Shown: positions 27,301-35,203 of the stretch, piece by piece
How positions within the stretch are numbered: position 1 is the first letter of the stretch
Layout: each line of letters starts with the position of its first letter
Source: an uncultured Prevotellaceae bacterium
GTDB lineage: Bacteria; Bacteroidota; Bacteroidia; Bacteroidales; Muribaculaceae
Direction: 5' to 3'
Assembly: GCA_947302275.1 (NCBI GenBank)
Contig: CAMYUW010000009.1
Location: 21,325-85,324, forward strand
Length of the DNA: 64,000 nt
Program-made: the position numbers and the translations under genes
The notes under the pieces: model-generated
Seen by the model: only the letters and a program-made list of their open reading frames with translations
What the model was told of the DNA's origin: nothing
Databases searched by the model: none

Positions 27301-27898
27301 GCTTCCCGATCCCGTCATCTATTCATGGCATGAAGCACAGAACCAATGGGAAAGCACCTATCTGGAAGTCTTGAAGCCGGAATTTGACGTGGATGGCCTG
27401 CCCATCTTTGAGGAGGCGCTGAGCTACAGCATCTATACCGACAATGACCAGCTGTTCACCTTCGATGCCAGCAAGTATAACATCGAGGAGGACATGACCG
27501 AAATCACTTACGACACCTGGTATAATCATGATATGGATCTCTACATCGGTTATCCCACCTTCGAGGGCACTTGGTCTCAAGAAACCAACAGCTTTGTTCC
27601 CTTCTTCAACTGGCGCATCGGTATCCAGTTCCACTACACCGTCGATGGTGTGAAGAACTCGACCAATATCGTCTATATTGAGGTGTATGAGAAACCCGAA
27701 GATCCTGTGATGACCGGTGATGCCAATGGCGACGGCCACGTGACTATCGGTGACGTGACCACGCTCATTGATGCCCTGCTCAGCAATGACATGGAAATGA
27801 TCAATCGGCTCAATGCTGACGTGAACGGCGACGGATTCATCACCATCGGTGACGTGACCGCACTCATCGACATGCTCTTGGGCGGCAGCGGCAAATAA
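24371..27898 (+). CDS. Secreted five-repeat protein with C-terminal dockerin
   Basis: ATG 24371 gives 1175 residues with a signal peptide (MKRILFLLLGLTIAVGASA). Five repeats of about 170 residues start near 67, 237, 409, 579 and 761. Each opens with the pattern QPEGELVTYxRSG, then VYAPDGETVYIQDI, TWVRGTISGGKIHVP and a DPSVTEVTFTIDGDN block. A region of unique sequence follows (about 960-1110). The end (about 1116-1175) is a dockerin type I pair, DANGDGHVTIGDVTTLID and DVNGDGFITIGDVTALID, with calcium-loop aspartates. It is extracellular or surface-bound, possibly a binding protein; the enzymatic role is unknown and no cohesin is present in the window. Confidence 0.85.
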   Translation: MKRILFLLLGLTIAVGASAGVDTWNQKHDAIMQKRHPASEQRFKSHNMQHKATKPTKLRGETPEANYEQPEGTLVTYKRSGDCTGNYGNPFSQRGNVMVVYDPDGTTVYVKGLACGVYNSGWVTGTIANGKITIPLGQYVWTYYEDGEYWYGLYLAWGSVEKNQDSDKFVFTPDPDVTAVTYTIDGDNIVLDNSNGGDNGDGATGLVSFWDDEDDFYYFEWGTVFTPDEIAIPEIITEQPEGELVTYGRENYHLSSYNNPFYDFGEPIDVVYAPDGETVYIRDIIVNYYEYNTWVRGTISGGKIHVPLGQYIYFDLVGESAYLDWGSAAIAPDNDDDLWFTFTPDPTATEVTFTIDGDNLIMDNSTGDDSGDGATGLAMMEEYLDGETYFTMYYNTFLSPYVETTVIEDQPEGELVSYQRSGYYFSGNYRTQGGEVNIVYAPDGETVYIQDIICNSGFGSWVMGTIENGKIHVPMKQFIYWQDPKKQNNRGNGGWGYMLAFGQTYYNENYNEYMFNYDPSITEATFTINGNVISLDGTSFSPNDDMDGATGLVAVYSDYPTYFAQCDINTVFTIPPSVIDEQPEGELVSYSRSGYQVSWDGAVSQQDGTANIVYAPDGETVYIQDIIYNGPGTWVRGTISGGKIHVPTEQTIAILQQQDPVRAIPGNRGGTEYIVLTAGQVVEDPNYPGEYLLDYDPSVTEITFSINGDNISLDNTSFGPNDGVDGAMVIAASYLSAPQYFAICDLLTVFGEPQAVPTVIYDQPNGELVTYKRAGYGIWNYEELMKKASDSKYINEWINLSEQWGEANVVFAPDGETVYLQDPVYCNAQSYRGTWVRGTLSANGTKITVPLGQYVLWNDKSGYGEQLAWGSISVEPINPESPDDERNVIFTPDNSVTEVTYTITNGCLLMDNSNGPTAEEFYGLHEQYDSGSIDWETFQAGLEQMLHGTGLAYVNLSGDWTNEINWDTKYASLHPTMLPDPVIYSWHEAQNQWESTYLEVLKPEFDVDGLPIFEEALSYSIYTDNDQLFTFDASKYNIEEDMTEITYDTWYNHDMDLYIGYPTFEGTWSQETNSFVPFFNWRIGIQFHYTVDGVKNSTNIVYIEVYEKPEDPVMTGDANGDGHVTIGDVTTLIDALLSNDMEMINRLNADVNGDGFITIGDVTALIDMLLGGSGK
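24569..27118 (+). repeat. Five tandem repeats of about 510-545 bp inside the secreted protein gene
   Basis: Repeat units begin near 24569, 25081, 25598, 26109 and 26653. Copies 3 and 4 are the most alike at DNA level (for example the block encoding VYAPDGETVYIQDII), so copy number could vary by recombination. Confidence 0.8.
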
Positions 27899-27921
27899 TT
27901 GCCCCACCCTTACCCACTTCA

Positions 27922-27965
27922 CAAGTGCCTACGACCATCCACAAGTCGTGGGCACTTGGTTTTTG
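27922..27965 (+). terminator. Rho-independent terminator
   Basis: CAAGTGCCTACGAC (27922-27935) pairs with GTCGTGGGCACTTG (27945-27958) with one mismatch, followed by GTTTTTG. It lies 23 bp after the repeat-protein stop. Confidence 0.85.
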
Positions 27966-27994
27966 AGGCTGTCACAAAACTCACGCCTAAAAAC

Positions 27995-28115
27995 TTATGA
28001 TCGCGCTACGCGCGAGAAATTTAACAAAATTATAAATAAATTTAAAATAAAAATTGATTTTGTTTAATTTTTATACAAATTTTTGTTTAATTTCTCGGCC
28101 GCAGGCCGATCATAA
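27995..28115. repeat. 121-bp palindromic element with GC mini-hairpins in each arm
   Basis: Ends TTATGATCG and CGATCATAA bracket the element. Each arm carries a small hairpin (TCGCGC-TAC-GCGCGA at 28001-28015 and TCGGCC-GCA-GGCCGA at 28095-28109), then a GAAATTTAAC-like stretch paired with its inverse. The centre is AT-only in character. It is non-coding and looks like a mobile palindromic repeat. Confidence 0.6.
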
Positions 28116-28210
28116 TTGCGACAACTGAATTATGACACACCCTCCTGCAAGGACACAATATTCGCTCTAAAAGTGACGGCGTGCCCCAATGCGGAAAACG
28201 GGAGAATCAT

Positions 28211-28297
28211 TTGTTTTTTAATAAACGCGAATTACGCGGATTAACGCCAATAATAATTCGTGTCAATTCGCGAAATCCGCGTTAAAAATCAACAATA
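28211..28297. repeat. Imperfect inverted repeat rich in ACGCGGATT
   Basis: The left part (AACGCGAATTACGCGGATT) matches the inverse of the right part (TCGCGAAATCCGCGTTAA) imperfectly, with AATAATAATTCGTGTC between. No ORF covers it. The remaining bases from 28116 to 28380 show nothing else. Confidence 0.45.
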
Positions 28298-28380
28298 AAT
28301 TCTGCGCCGTTAGGGGCGACACAGCATAGGGTGCGGATGGCAATCCTTTTGATCCGTCTCATCCGCTGCCGTAAACAAGA

Positions 28381-28417
28381 GTTGAGGGTGCAGTGCCTGG
28401 CGGCACGCACCCTCAAC
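28381..28417 (-). terminator. Strong hairpin, probable terminator of the minus-strand dockerin gene
   Basis: GTTGAGGGTGC (28381-28391) pairs with GCACCCTCAAC (28407-28417), and an inner GTGCC/GGCAC stem extends it. It lies 36 bp past the stop of the 28454 gene; the T-tract on the minus strand is weak. Confidence 0.65.
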
Positions 28418-28453
28418 GTTATGTGAGATAGTTGATACTAACTAGTGATCAGA

Positions 28454-29818
28454 TTACTCAGCAGGCCATTCATGGCTCAGCAGGTAATCGATGATAGCGG
28501 TAACGTCACCAATCGAGATTGATTCGTCAAGGTTAGCGTCGGCGTTAGCCGGGCTGAAGTCATCAGACTCAACAAAATCATTGCTCAGCAGGTGGTCGAT
28601 CAGAGCAGTTACGTCACCGATGCTCACAGTTTCATCCTTGTTCACATCACCACGCAGGCCCACGGGCTGAGGCTCAACATAATTTTGGAAATCAACGACA
28701 TTGAACTGCACTTTACCATCAACCTTGCAAAGAACACCATAGATATTTTTACTGCCACTGGCGGGCCAAGACATGCCCCACAAGGTGCTGGTTACAGGAA
28801 TGTTGCCGTTAGACAGCGGTATAGAAAACATTGGGAGACCTGGGAAGGGACCTGAACTTATTGTCACATTCTCGATGTAAACAAAGGCGTTGAGCATGCT
28901 CTCATCAGGGAGTGCGGTCAACTTTTGGGCAGCAGCCAGCTCGGCATTGGTCTCACCGCTGGCGCTAAGGCCTGCAGCATCGGTGTAGCGAACCCAACCG
29001 TCGTTGACGCTGGTCTTGGTAGCAGTCCAACCCTCGCTCAGCACCTGACCGTTTGCAAACTCACCGGTAACGCCGGCAATCATGCCGTAGCCGCTCTCGT
29101 CGCGCAAGAACAGGTAGCCATTCTTGAAGACGGTAACAACAGCGTCGCCGTCGAAGGTGAACTCAGCAGCGTCCTCGAGTGCGTTAGCCTCGGCCAAGAG
29201 AGCGATACCTTCCTCTTGACCACCACCCTCATAGGTGAAGGTAGCCTTGGGCAGAATGGCCTGACCCTTTTTAGTTGTGCCGGAGTAGCCATATAGGGCC
29301 ATGGCTAAGTATGAATCCATCTCCTTGCCGTAGAAATAGGTGTCTTGATAGGCACCTGCAATTGACTGAACATCAATCAAGAGAGCACCACCAGTGTAGG
29401 TAAAGGGAGCGTTGAAAGTAATGGCCCACACGCCATCTTCATCGGCAGCAGGAGCTACAGTGGCAACAGCGGTTACAGCAACATCCAGAAGATCTCCGTA
29501 AACACCACCCCATGCGTCAGGTTGCCAAGGAGTTACATCGTCCATGTTGGCCAGCGAAATCGTTACAGTGCTACCCAGTTCGTTTACCAGACTGGGGGTG
29601 CTGGTGTAGAACTTCACGCCAGTAATCTCGGTACCAGAAGCCAAGCCAGTCAACTCAGCAGCGGGATACTGCATCTGGTTGTGCTGATCGGTTTCGAAGT
29701 TGTAGCCATAGACGGGAGCATACTCACTAGTAGCGGTGCCATCGGCAGCAGTCCAGTCAGCGGCCTGGGCAGCAAATGCCATTGCAGCCACAGCGATTAA
29801 TGTAAAAAATTTCTTCAT
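28454..29818 (-). CDS. Secreted dockerin-containing protein
   Basis: This 454-residue protein has a signal peptide (MKKFFTLIAVAAMAFAAQA). The N-terminal part (about 20-200) is beta-rich and resembles jelly-roll/choice-of-anchor modules of Bacteroidales surface proteins. A second part (about 200-390) has OB-like strands typical of secreted DUF5689-like or nucleic-acid-fold modules; this assignment is weak. The C-terminus (about 393-454) is a dockerin pair: DVNKDETVSIGDVTALIDHLL and DANLDESISIGDVTAIIDYLL, split here with SNDFVES. It shares the dockerin type with the large repeat protein that is transcribed toward it. No enzyme motif was found. Confidence 0.8.
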   Translation of the reverse strand: MKKFFTLIAVAAMAFAAQAADWTAADGTATSEYAPVYGYNFETDQHNQMQYPAAELTGLASGTEITGVKFYTSTPSLVNELGSTVTISLANMDDVTPWQPDAWGGVYGDLLDVAVTAVATVAPAADEDGVWAITFNAPFTYTGGALLIDVQSIAGAYQDTYFYGKEMDSYLAMALYGYSGTTKKGQAILPKATFTYEGGGQEEGIALLAEANALEDAAEFTFDGDAVVTVFKNGYLFLRDESGYGMIAGVTGEFANGQVLSEGWTATKTSVNDGWVRYTDAAGLSASGETNAELAAAQKLTALPDESMLNAFVYIENVTISSGPFPGLPMFSIPLSNGNIPVTSTLWGMSWPASGSKNIYGVLCKVDGKVQFNVVDFQNYVEPQPVGLRGDVNKDETVSIGDVTALIDHLLSNDFVESDDFSPANADANLDESISIGDVTAIIDYLLSHEWPAE

Positions 29819-29908
29819 AATGAAAATAAATTAAATCAGTAAATATTTAAATAAACTCATATATAATCATTTTAAGCAAGATTGTCGAGTGGATTCAGTA
29901 TTGTGCCA

Positions 29909-29940
29909 CAAATGTAATTAAAATTAAGGATGTATGCAAA
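29909..29940 (-). promoter_or_regulatory. Promoter of the 28454-29818 dockerin gene
   Basis: On the minus strand TTTG (29937-29940), a 20-bp gap and TACATTTG (29909-29916) form a full -33/-7 pair, about 90 bp upstream of the start. Confidence 0.75.
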
Positions 29941-30434
29941 CTTTTTTTTAATTAAAAGCGGTCAACTGCATCAAAACTACTATTGAGAATCACCTGACGG
30001 GTGTTGGATGCCTCGTGTTGGATGCTATCGCCCCGCTATAACAGGAACAGATAATGCAGATGCCAATCAATAATCATAGTGTGTTGAACGTGTAAACATG
30101 GGGAAAACGGCATAAAAACTTTTTAACGCTTGCATTTTGATAATATTTTTACTATTGTGGCGAAATAACATTCTAAAATTCTTAACTTTTACAAATTTGA
30201 ATAATCATGAAACAAACCGAACGTTTACAAACGACACAGGTCGCTTTATCGAGAAGCCCCTCGTAGTGTGCATTGCCCCTTGAGGTCATCTCCACTATCA
30301 ACGGCGTGACCTCATTGATTGGCCGCATCCCTCGGCGTTTCCCAGACAGGCTACCGCTAGTGAGATTCCCCTTTCAGCCCCTTATTCCTTTAAAACCTAA
30401 AACTGAATTTATTAATCTTTTAAAACTTACAGAT
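29941..30434. other. Gene-poor stretch
   Basis: No convincing gene is seen. A 19-codon frame (30207-30266) starts after an AT-rich leader but has no recognisable product. A short inverted repeat TGAGGTCA (30281-30288 and 30307-30314) lies downstream. The segment may be debris around the truncated gene that follows. Confidence 0.4.
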
Positions 30435-30635
30435 ATGAAAAGAAATCTATTACTCCTGTTTGCCGTGCTGCTGACCGCTCTGACGGCCAGCGCCCAAATT
30501 TACTTTCCCTTTGAGTATAATGGAATTAACTATGTCCAAATCGGAGAAAATCAAGTCCAGGTTGTGGGGTCCGGCAGCGGCGGATACCTTTGTTTTTATT
30601 GCGCTAAATTTATCAAACAACAGGAACAACATTGA
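30435..30635 (+). pseudogene. Truncated secreted surface-protein gene (signal peptide remnant)
   Basis: The frame encodes 66 residues: a clear signal peptide (MKRNLLLLFAVLLTALTASA), then QIYFPFEYNGINYVQIG and a glycine-serine stretch, ending abruptly in a basic tail. The mature start resembles the opening of BspA-like leucine-rich-repeat or similar surface proteins (a short FEYNGINY strand), but the body is missing. It is most likely the 5' end of a deleted or frameshifted gene. A real short secreted peptide is the alternative. Confidence 0.5.
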
Positions 30636-30697
30636 ACAACTACGACAACTCTATTCATCTTTACCGGACCTTATTTGCGATTGACTTGTAAGGAAAA

Positions 30698-30768
30698 GGA
30701 ATACTCACGCTAAGTCGCAAAGACGCTTAGAAAACTAGCGCCGTTGCGACTTAGCATGAGTATTCTCC
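30698..30768. terminator. Long hairpin downstream of etfA, related to the 24181 repeat
   Basis: GGAATACTCACGCTAAGTCGCAA (30698-30720, arms shown by position) pairs with 30744-30768 with few mismatches. It ends 19 bp beyond the etfA stop and could terminate the lysine operon. The CGCTAAG-CGCAAAGACGC core also occurs in the element at 24019-24240, so it is probably a dispersed repeat put to use here. Confidence 0.5.
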
Positions 30769-30787
30769 TTAGATAGGGAGAAGTGGT

Positions 30788-31804
30788 TTACTTCTCGAGT
30801 TCCTTCTTGATGCGCTCGGTGAGCATGGGAACGATCTTGTGGAGGTCACCAACAATGCCCAGGTCGGCCACGCTGAAGATGGGGGCAAACTTGTCCTTGT
30901 TGATGGCGATGATGAAGTCGCTCTCCTCCATACCGGCAAGGTGCTGGATGGCACCGCTGATACCGCAAGCCATGTAGAGGTTGGGACGAACGGTCTTACC
31001 GGTCTGACCCACCTGGCACTCGTGCGGCATCACGCCGTTATCAACCATGGCACGTGACGAAGCCACCTGTCCGCCGAGGACGTCGGCGAGGGCCTGCAGC
31101 TTGTCGAAACCTTCCTTGTCATGCACACCACGACCACCGCTGACGAGAATCTTAGCCTCGCTGATGTCGGCAACAGTCTTGTCGGCCTTGATGGTCTTGA
31201 CGAGTTTCACCTTGAACTTGCTGGTGTCGAACTTGGGCGCGAACTCGGTCACGATGCCCTCGCGGCCAGGCTGGCGCTGCATCTTCTGCATCACACCGGG
31301 ACGCACGGTTGACATCTGGGGACGGTTATTGGGGCAGATGATGGTAGCCATCAGGTTACCACCAAATGCGGGACGCGTCATGCGGAATTCGGGCTCGTTG
31401 TTGGCATCGGGCTCGATGTCGAGCTTGGTGCAGTCGGCGGTCAGACCCGTCTTGAGGCGCGAAGCGATGCGGGGAGCGAGGTCGCGGCCAATGGTGGTTG
31501 CACCATAGAGCACGATGCTGGGCTTGCGGTCCAGGATGATCTGGCCAACGGCCTGTGAATACTGCTCACTGAGGAAGTCCTTCAACTCGGGGGCATCGAC
31601 CACGATTACCTCGTCGGCACCCTGCTCGATAAGCATTTGTGCCTGATCCTTGATACCCTCACCCAGGAGCATGGCCACCACCTTCTCACCGAGGGCGTCG
31701 GCCAGGTCACGGGCCTTACCTAAAAGTTCGAGTGCAACGGGTTGGATGACCCCTTCGCGCTGCTCAGCAAAAACGAATACGTTCTTATAATCTTTCTTAT
31801 CCAT
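30788..31804 (-). CDS. etfA: Electron transfer flavoprotein, alpha subunit
   Basis: The 338-residue protein has the N-terminal adenine-nucleotide-alpha-hydrolase-like domain and the C-terminal FAD-binding domain with the signature GQTGKTVRPNLYMACGISGAIQHLAGM and INKDKFAPIFSVADLGIVGD. With EtfB it accepts or donates electrons for butyryl-CoA dehydrogenase, encoded two genes upstream. Whether this pair is electron-bifurcating cannot be told by eye. It is the last gene of the lysine-to-butyrate operon; a repeat-filled gap of 181 bp separates it from etfB. Confidence 0.96.
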   Translation of the reverse strand: MDKKDYKNVFVFAEQREGVIQPVALELLGKARDLADALGEKVVAMLLGEGIKDQAQMLIEQGADEVIVVDAPELKDFLSEQYSQAVGQIILDRKPSIVLYGATTIGRDLAPRIASRLKTGLTADCTKLDIEPDANNEPEFRMTRPAFGGNLMATIICPNNRPQMSTVRPGVMQKMQRQPGREGIVTEFAPKFDTSKFKVKLVKTIKADKTVADISEAKILVSGGRGVHDKEGFDKLQALADVLGGQVASSRAMVDNGVMPHECQVGQTGKTVRPNLYMACGISGAIQHLAGMEESDFIIAINKDKFAPIFSVADLGIVGDLHKIVPMLTERIKKELEK

Positions 31805-31807
31805 AAT

Positions 31808-31984
31808 ATTCAGTTTTTAAGTTTTTAGTTTTTAGCTGTAAGTGTTTTTCCTAGTTTTAAGTTTTTAGTTTTTAGTTGTAAGTATGATTTGTATTGCCTG
31901 AAAGAGGTAATAGTACTTAAAACTTAAAACTTACAACTTAAAACTTTATTCATTAAAACTTACAACTTAAAACTTAAAACTCCT
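31808..31984. repeat. AT-rich inverted-repeat element, etfB-etfA junction
   Basis: Left units (TTTTAAGTTTTTAGTTTTTAG, then TTGTAAG) are inverted against right units (CTTAAAACTTACAACTTAAAAC) around a core TATGATTTGTATTGCCTGAA with AGAGGTAATAGTA. The transcript would fold into a long AU hairpin. It is the same family as the elements at 32780, 34216, 44824 and 45274. Confidence 0.7.
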
Positions 31985-31985
31985 T

Positions 31986-32768
31986 TTAGATAATGTGTTT
32001 AACTTTGAGTTGATTAACAATCAGTTCTACAGCCTCCTCGGGGGTCACCTCGTGAACCTCGCCAGGAGCCTTCATGGCCTTGGGGAACGACTTGAACACC
32101 TTGGTGGGCGAGCCGGCGAGACCCAGCTTGCCTTCCTCGACGTCGATCTTGTCGGCACTCCAGACCTCGACTTCCTTGTCATAGGCCTCCATGATGCCGC
32201 TCACGCTCATGTAGCGGGCATCAAATGCCGAAGCAAGCACGGTCAACAGGCACTTGCCCTCGACCTCGAGAACCTGGATGCCGTCCTCGTTCTCCTTGTC
32301 CACCTGCAGGTTGCCGTTGGGCAACACCTTGGCATCGGCAACGTAGGTAATCTGCGGCAGGTCGAGGTGCTCGGCGAGCTCGGGACCCACTTGGGCGGTA
32401 TCACCATCGATAGCCTGACGGCCAGCGATGATGAGGTCATAGTCCAACACACGGCACAGGCCGGACAGAGCGTAGGAAGTGGCCAGTGTGTCGGCACCGG
32501 CGAACTTGCGGTCACTGAGCAGGATGGCACGGTCGGCACCCATAGCGAGAGCCTCGCGCAACATCACGTCGGCTTGGGGCGGTCCCATCGAGATGACAGT
32601 GACATTAGCACCAAACTGGTCCTTGAGCCTCAAAGCGAGTTCGAGGCCGCCCTTGTCATCAGGGTTCATAATGCTGGGAACGCCTTCACGAATCAAAGTA
32701 CCCTTCACGGGGTCAATCTTGACAACGGTGGTATCGGGAACTTGTTTTACACAAACAATGATATTCAT
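31986..32768 (-). CDS. etfB: Electron transfer flavoprotein, beta subunit
   Basis: The 260-residue protein begins MNIIVCVKQVPDTTVVKID, typical of EtfB, and includes the AIDGDTAQVGPELAEHL segment characteristic of the nucleotide-binding region. It pairs with EtfA (next gene) to shuttle electrons with the Bcd encoded upstream. It is flanked on both sides by AT-rich intergenic repeats inside the operon, an unusual arrangement for subunits that need equal amounts. Confidence 0.96.
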   Translation of the reverse strand: MNIIVCVKQVPDTTVVKIDPVKGTLIREGVPSIMNPDDKGGLELALRLKDQFGANVTVISMGPPQADVMLREALAMGADRAILLSDRKFAGADTLATSYALSGLCRVLDYDLIIAGRQAIDGDTAQVGPELAEHLDLPQITYVADAKVLPNGNLQVDKENEDGIQVLEVEGKCLLTVLASAFDARYMSVSGIMEAYDKEVEVWSADKIDVEEGKLGLAGSPTKVFKSFPKAMKAPGEVHEVTPEEAVELIVNQLKVKHII

Positions 32769-32779
32769 ATTCTTTCTTT

Positions 32780-33066
32780 TAGTTTTAAGTTTTTAGTTGT
32801 AATTTTTCCTAGTTTTAAGTTTTTAGTTTTCAGTTGTAAGTATTTTTCCTAGTTTTAAGTTTTTAGTTTTTAGTTGTAAGTATTTTTACTAGTTTTAAGT
32901 TTTTAGTTTTTAGTTGTAAGTATGATTTGTATCGCCTGAAAGAGGTAATAGTACTTAAAACTCACAACTTAAAACTCACAACTTAAATACATAAAACTCA
33001 CAACTTAAAACTTACAACTTAAATACTTAAAACTTACAACTTAAAACTTACAACTTAAATACTTAA
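32780..33066. repeat. Expanded AT-rich repeat element, bcd-etfB junction
   Basis: About four left units (CTAGTTTTAAGTTTTTAG plus TTTTTAGTTGTAAGTA, period near 37-40 bp) are followed by the core TGATTTGTATCGCCTGAAAG and several right units (AACTTACAACTTAAATACTT). It fills the 305-bp gap. Copy number is higher than at the other junctions, indicating slippage or amplification. Confidence 0.75.
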
Positions 33067-33073
33067 AACTAGT

Positions 33074-34213
33074 TTATTTGAATAATTGACCGGCGATAAC
33101 CATGCGCTGAACCTCGGATGTACCTTCGTAGATCTCGGTAATCTTGGCGTCACGCATCATACGCTCTACAGGATATTCACGGGTGTAACCATAGCCACCG
33201 TGGAATTGTACGGCCTTGGTCGTCACTTCCATAGCGGTCTCGGCAGCAAAGAGCTTAGCCATAGCGGCATCGGCGCTGTAAGGCAGGTGCATGTCTTTCT
33301 TCCATGCGGCACTGCGCACCAGCAGACGGGCAGCCTCGACCTTGGTCTTGAGGTCGGCCATCTGGAACTGGGTGTTCTGGAACTTGGCGATAGCACGGCC
33401 AAACTGCTTGCGCTCCTTGGTGTACTTCACGGTCTCGTCCAGAGCGCCCTGAGCGATGCCAAGGGCCTGTGAGGCGATACCGATGCGGCCACCGTCAAGC
33501 GTCATCATAGCAATCTTGAAGCCCTTGCCGAGCTGGCCGAGGAGGTTCTCCTTGGGCACGATGCAGTTTTCGAAAATCAACTCACAGGTAGCGCTGCCGC
33601 GGATACCCATCTTCAACTCCTTCTTACCGATGGAGAAGCCGGGCATATCCCTCTCGACGATGAAAGCCGAGATACCCTTGGTGCCCTGAGCCTTGTCGGT
33701 CATGGCCATCACGATAAACACGTGGGCATTGGAAGCGTTGGTAATGAAAATCTTGGAGCCGTTGAGCACCCAGTGGTCGCCAGCATCGACAGCGGTAGTC
33801 TGCTGCATGGCGGCATCGGTACCTGCATTGGGCTCGGTGAGACCAAATGCGCCAATCCACTCACCCGAAGCGAGCTTGGGCAAGTATTTCATCTTCTGCT
33901 CCTCGGTGCCGTGCTCCAGGATGGGAGCCATGCACAGCGAGGTGTGGGCCGAGAGGACAACACCCGTCGTGGCGCACACGCGGGAAAGTTCCTCAACAGC
34001 CATGATATACATCTGAACGGTACCACCGGCACCGCCATACTGCTTGGGAATAGGAATACCCATCATGCCGAGTTTACCCATCTTTTCGACGGTCTCGATC
34101 GGGAAGCGTTCCTGCTCATCGATTTCGGCGGCAAGGGGCTTCACCTCGTTCTCTGCAAATGAGCGTACCATCTGCAGGAACAGTTGTTCAGTCTTGGAAT
34201 AGCTAAAATCCAT
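33074..34213 (-). CDS. bcd: Short-chain (butyryl-CoA) acyl-CoA dehydrogenase
   Basis: The 379-residue flavoenzyme has the three acyl-CoA dehydrogenase parts, with FGLTEPNAGTDA in the middle and the catalytic base Glu363 in EIYEGTSEVQR near the end. With EtfAB encoded beside it, it should reduce crotonyl-CoA to butyryl-CoA. In the lysine pathway this uses the crotonyl-CoA made by Kal. The start MDFSYSKTEQLFLQM is typical of the clostridial-type Bcd group. Its gap to hbd carries one copy of the AT-rich repeat. Confidence 0.95.
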   Translation of the reverse strand: MDFSYSKTEQLFLQMVRSFAENEVKPLAAEIDEQERFPIETVEKMGKLGMMGIPIPKQYGGAGGTVQMYIMAVEELSRVCATTGVVLSAHTSLCMAPILEHGTEEQKMKYLPKLASGEWIGAFGLTEPNAGTDAAMQQTTAVDAGDHWVLNGSKIFITNASNAHVFIVMAMTDKAQGTKGISAFIVERDMPGFSIGKKELKMGIRGSATCELIFENCIVPKENLLGQLGKGFKIAMMTLDGGRIGIASQALGIAQGALDETVKYTKERKQFGRAIAKFQNTQFQMADLKTKVEAARLLVRSAAWKKDMHLPYSADAAMAKLFAAETAMEVTTKAVQFHGGYGYTREYPVERMMRDAKITEIYEGTSEVQRMVIAGQLFK

Positions 34214-34215
34214 TT

Positions 34216-34322
34216 TATTCTAGTTTTTAGTTGTAAGTTTTTAGTTTTAAGTTGTAAGTATGATATGTACCGCCTGAAAATGGTAATATTACTTAAAACT
34301 TACAACTTAAAACTTACAACTC
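34216..34322. repeat. AT-rich inverted-repeat element, hbd-bcd junction
   Basis: The same layout as 31808-31984: left units, core TATGATATGTACCGCCTGAA, and right units ACTTAAAACTTACAACTTA. Confidence 0.65.
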
Positions 34323-34328
34323 AATTGA

Positions 34329-35165
34329 TTAATACTTGTAGAAGCCTTCTCCCGTCTTGCGGCCAAGCAGACCGGCGCGAACCATCTTGCGCAGCAGCGG
34401 GTGAGGACGGTACTTGGGATCGCCAAACTCGTTGTAAAGCACCTCCATGATGGCGAGGTTCACATCGTTACCGATGAGGTCGGCCAGTGCGAGGGGTCCC
34501 ATGGGATGGTTGGCACCCAGCATCATGCACTTGTCGATGTCCTCGGCGCAGGCAATGCCGTCGGCAAGGATACCCACTGCCTCGTTGATCATCGGGATCA
34601 GGATGCGGTTAACGACAAAACCGGGAGCCTCGTTAACGGGCACGGGGGTCTTGCCGATCTCAGTGGTGAGGTCGATGATGCACTTGGCAGTCTCATCGCT
34701 GGTGAGCTGGCCCTTGATCACCTCCACGAGCGCCATGCGGTCGGCGGGGTTGAAGAAGTGGCAGCCGATGAACTGAGCGGGACGGCTGGTGCAAGCAGCA
34801 ATCTCGGTAATCGAGAGCGACGACGAGTTGGTAGCGAAGATGGTCTCGGGCTTGCAGATCTTGTCAAGCTCCATGAACACGTCCTTCTTCAACTGCATGT
34901 TCTCGACAGCAGCCTCGATAACGAGGTCGGCATCGGCGAAGTCAGCATAATCGGTCGTCGTGGTGATGTTTGCCAGGATAGCCTTCATGGCATCCTCGGT
35001 GATCTTACCCTTCTCGACGAGCTTGTTGTAACCCTTAGAGATTGAAGCCATGGCCTTGTCCAGGCTCTCCTGGGTGCGGCTCTTCATGACCACAGGCATC
35101 TTGGCGGCAAACGCCTTGACGATACCCTTAGCCATTGTACCTGTTCCAATAACACAAATTTTCAT
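34329..35165 (-). CDS. hbd: 3-hydroxybutyryl-CoA dehydrogenase
   Basis: The 278-residue protein starts with the Rossmann motif [10 protein letters not shown], carries [14 protein letters not shown] and [15 protein letters not shown] (catalytic His in HFFNP), and ends with [24 protein letters not shown]. It interconverts acetoacetyl-CoA and 3-hydroxybutyryl-CoA. Strict lysine fermentation does not need this step because Kal makes crotonyl-CoA directly. With Crt it lets the operon also feed acetoacetyl-CoA into butyrate. It lies 38 bp downstream of crt. Confidence 0.95.
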   Translation of the reverse strand: MKICVIGTGTMAKGIVKAFAAKMPVVMKSRTQESLDKAMASISKGYNKLVEKGKITEDAMKAILANITTTTDYADFADADLVIEAAVENMQLKKDVFMELDKICKPETIFATNSSSLSITEIAACTSRPAQFIGCHFFNPADRMALVEVIKGQLTSDETAKCIIDLTTEIGKTPVPVNEAPGFVVNRILIPMINEAVGILADGIACAEDIDKCMMLGANHPMGPLALADLIGNDVNLAIMEVLYNEFGDPKYRPHPLLRKMVRAGLLGRKTGEGFYKY

Positions 35166-35203
35166 AATCTGTTCTATTTATATTGATTGATTAATGTTGT
35201 TGT

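Noticed and set aside
30281..30314. Regulatory hairpin TGAGGTCA/TGACCTCA
   Set aside because: An 8-bp stem with an 18-base loop in a gene-poor stretch with no clear downstream gene; too weak to call.
32780..33066. CRISPR-like array
   Set aside because: Units are AT-rich, variable and directly abutting with no unique spacers, and no cas genes are present.
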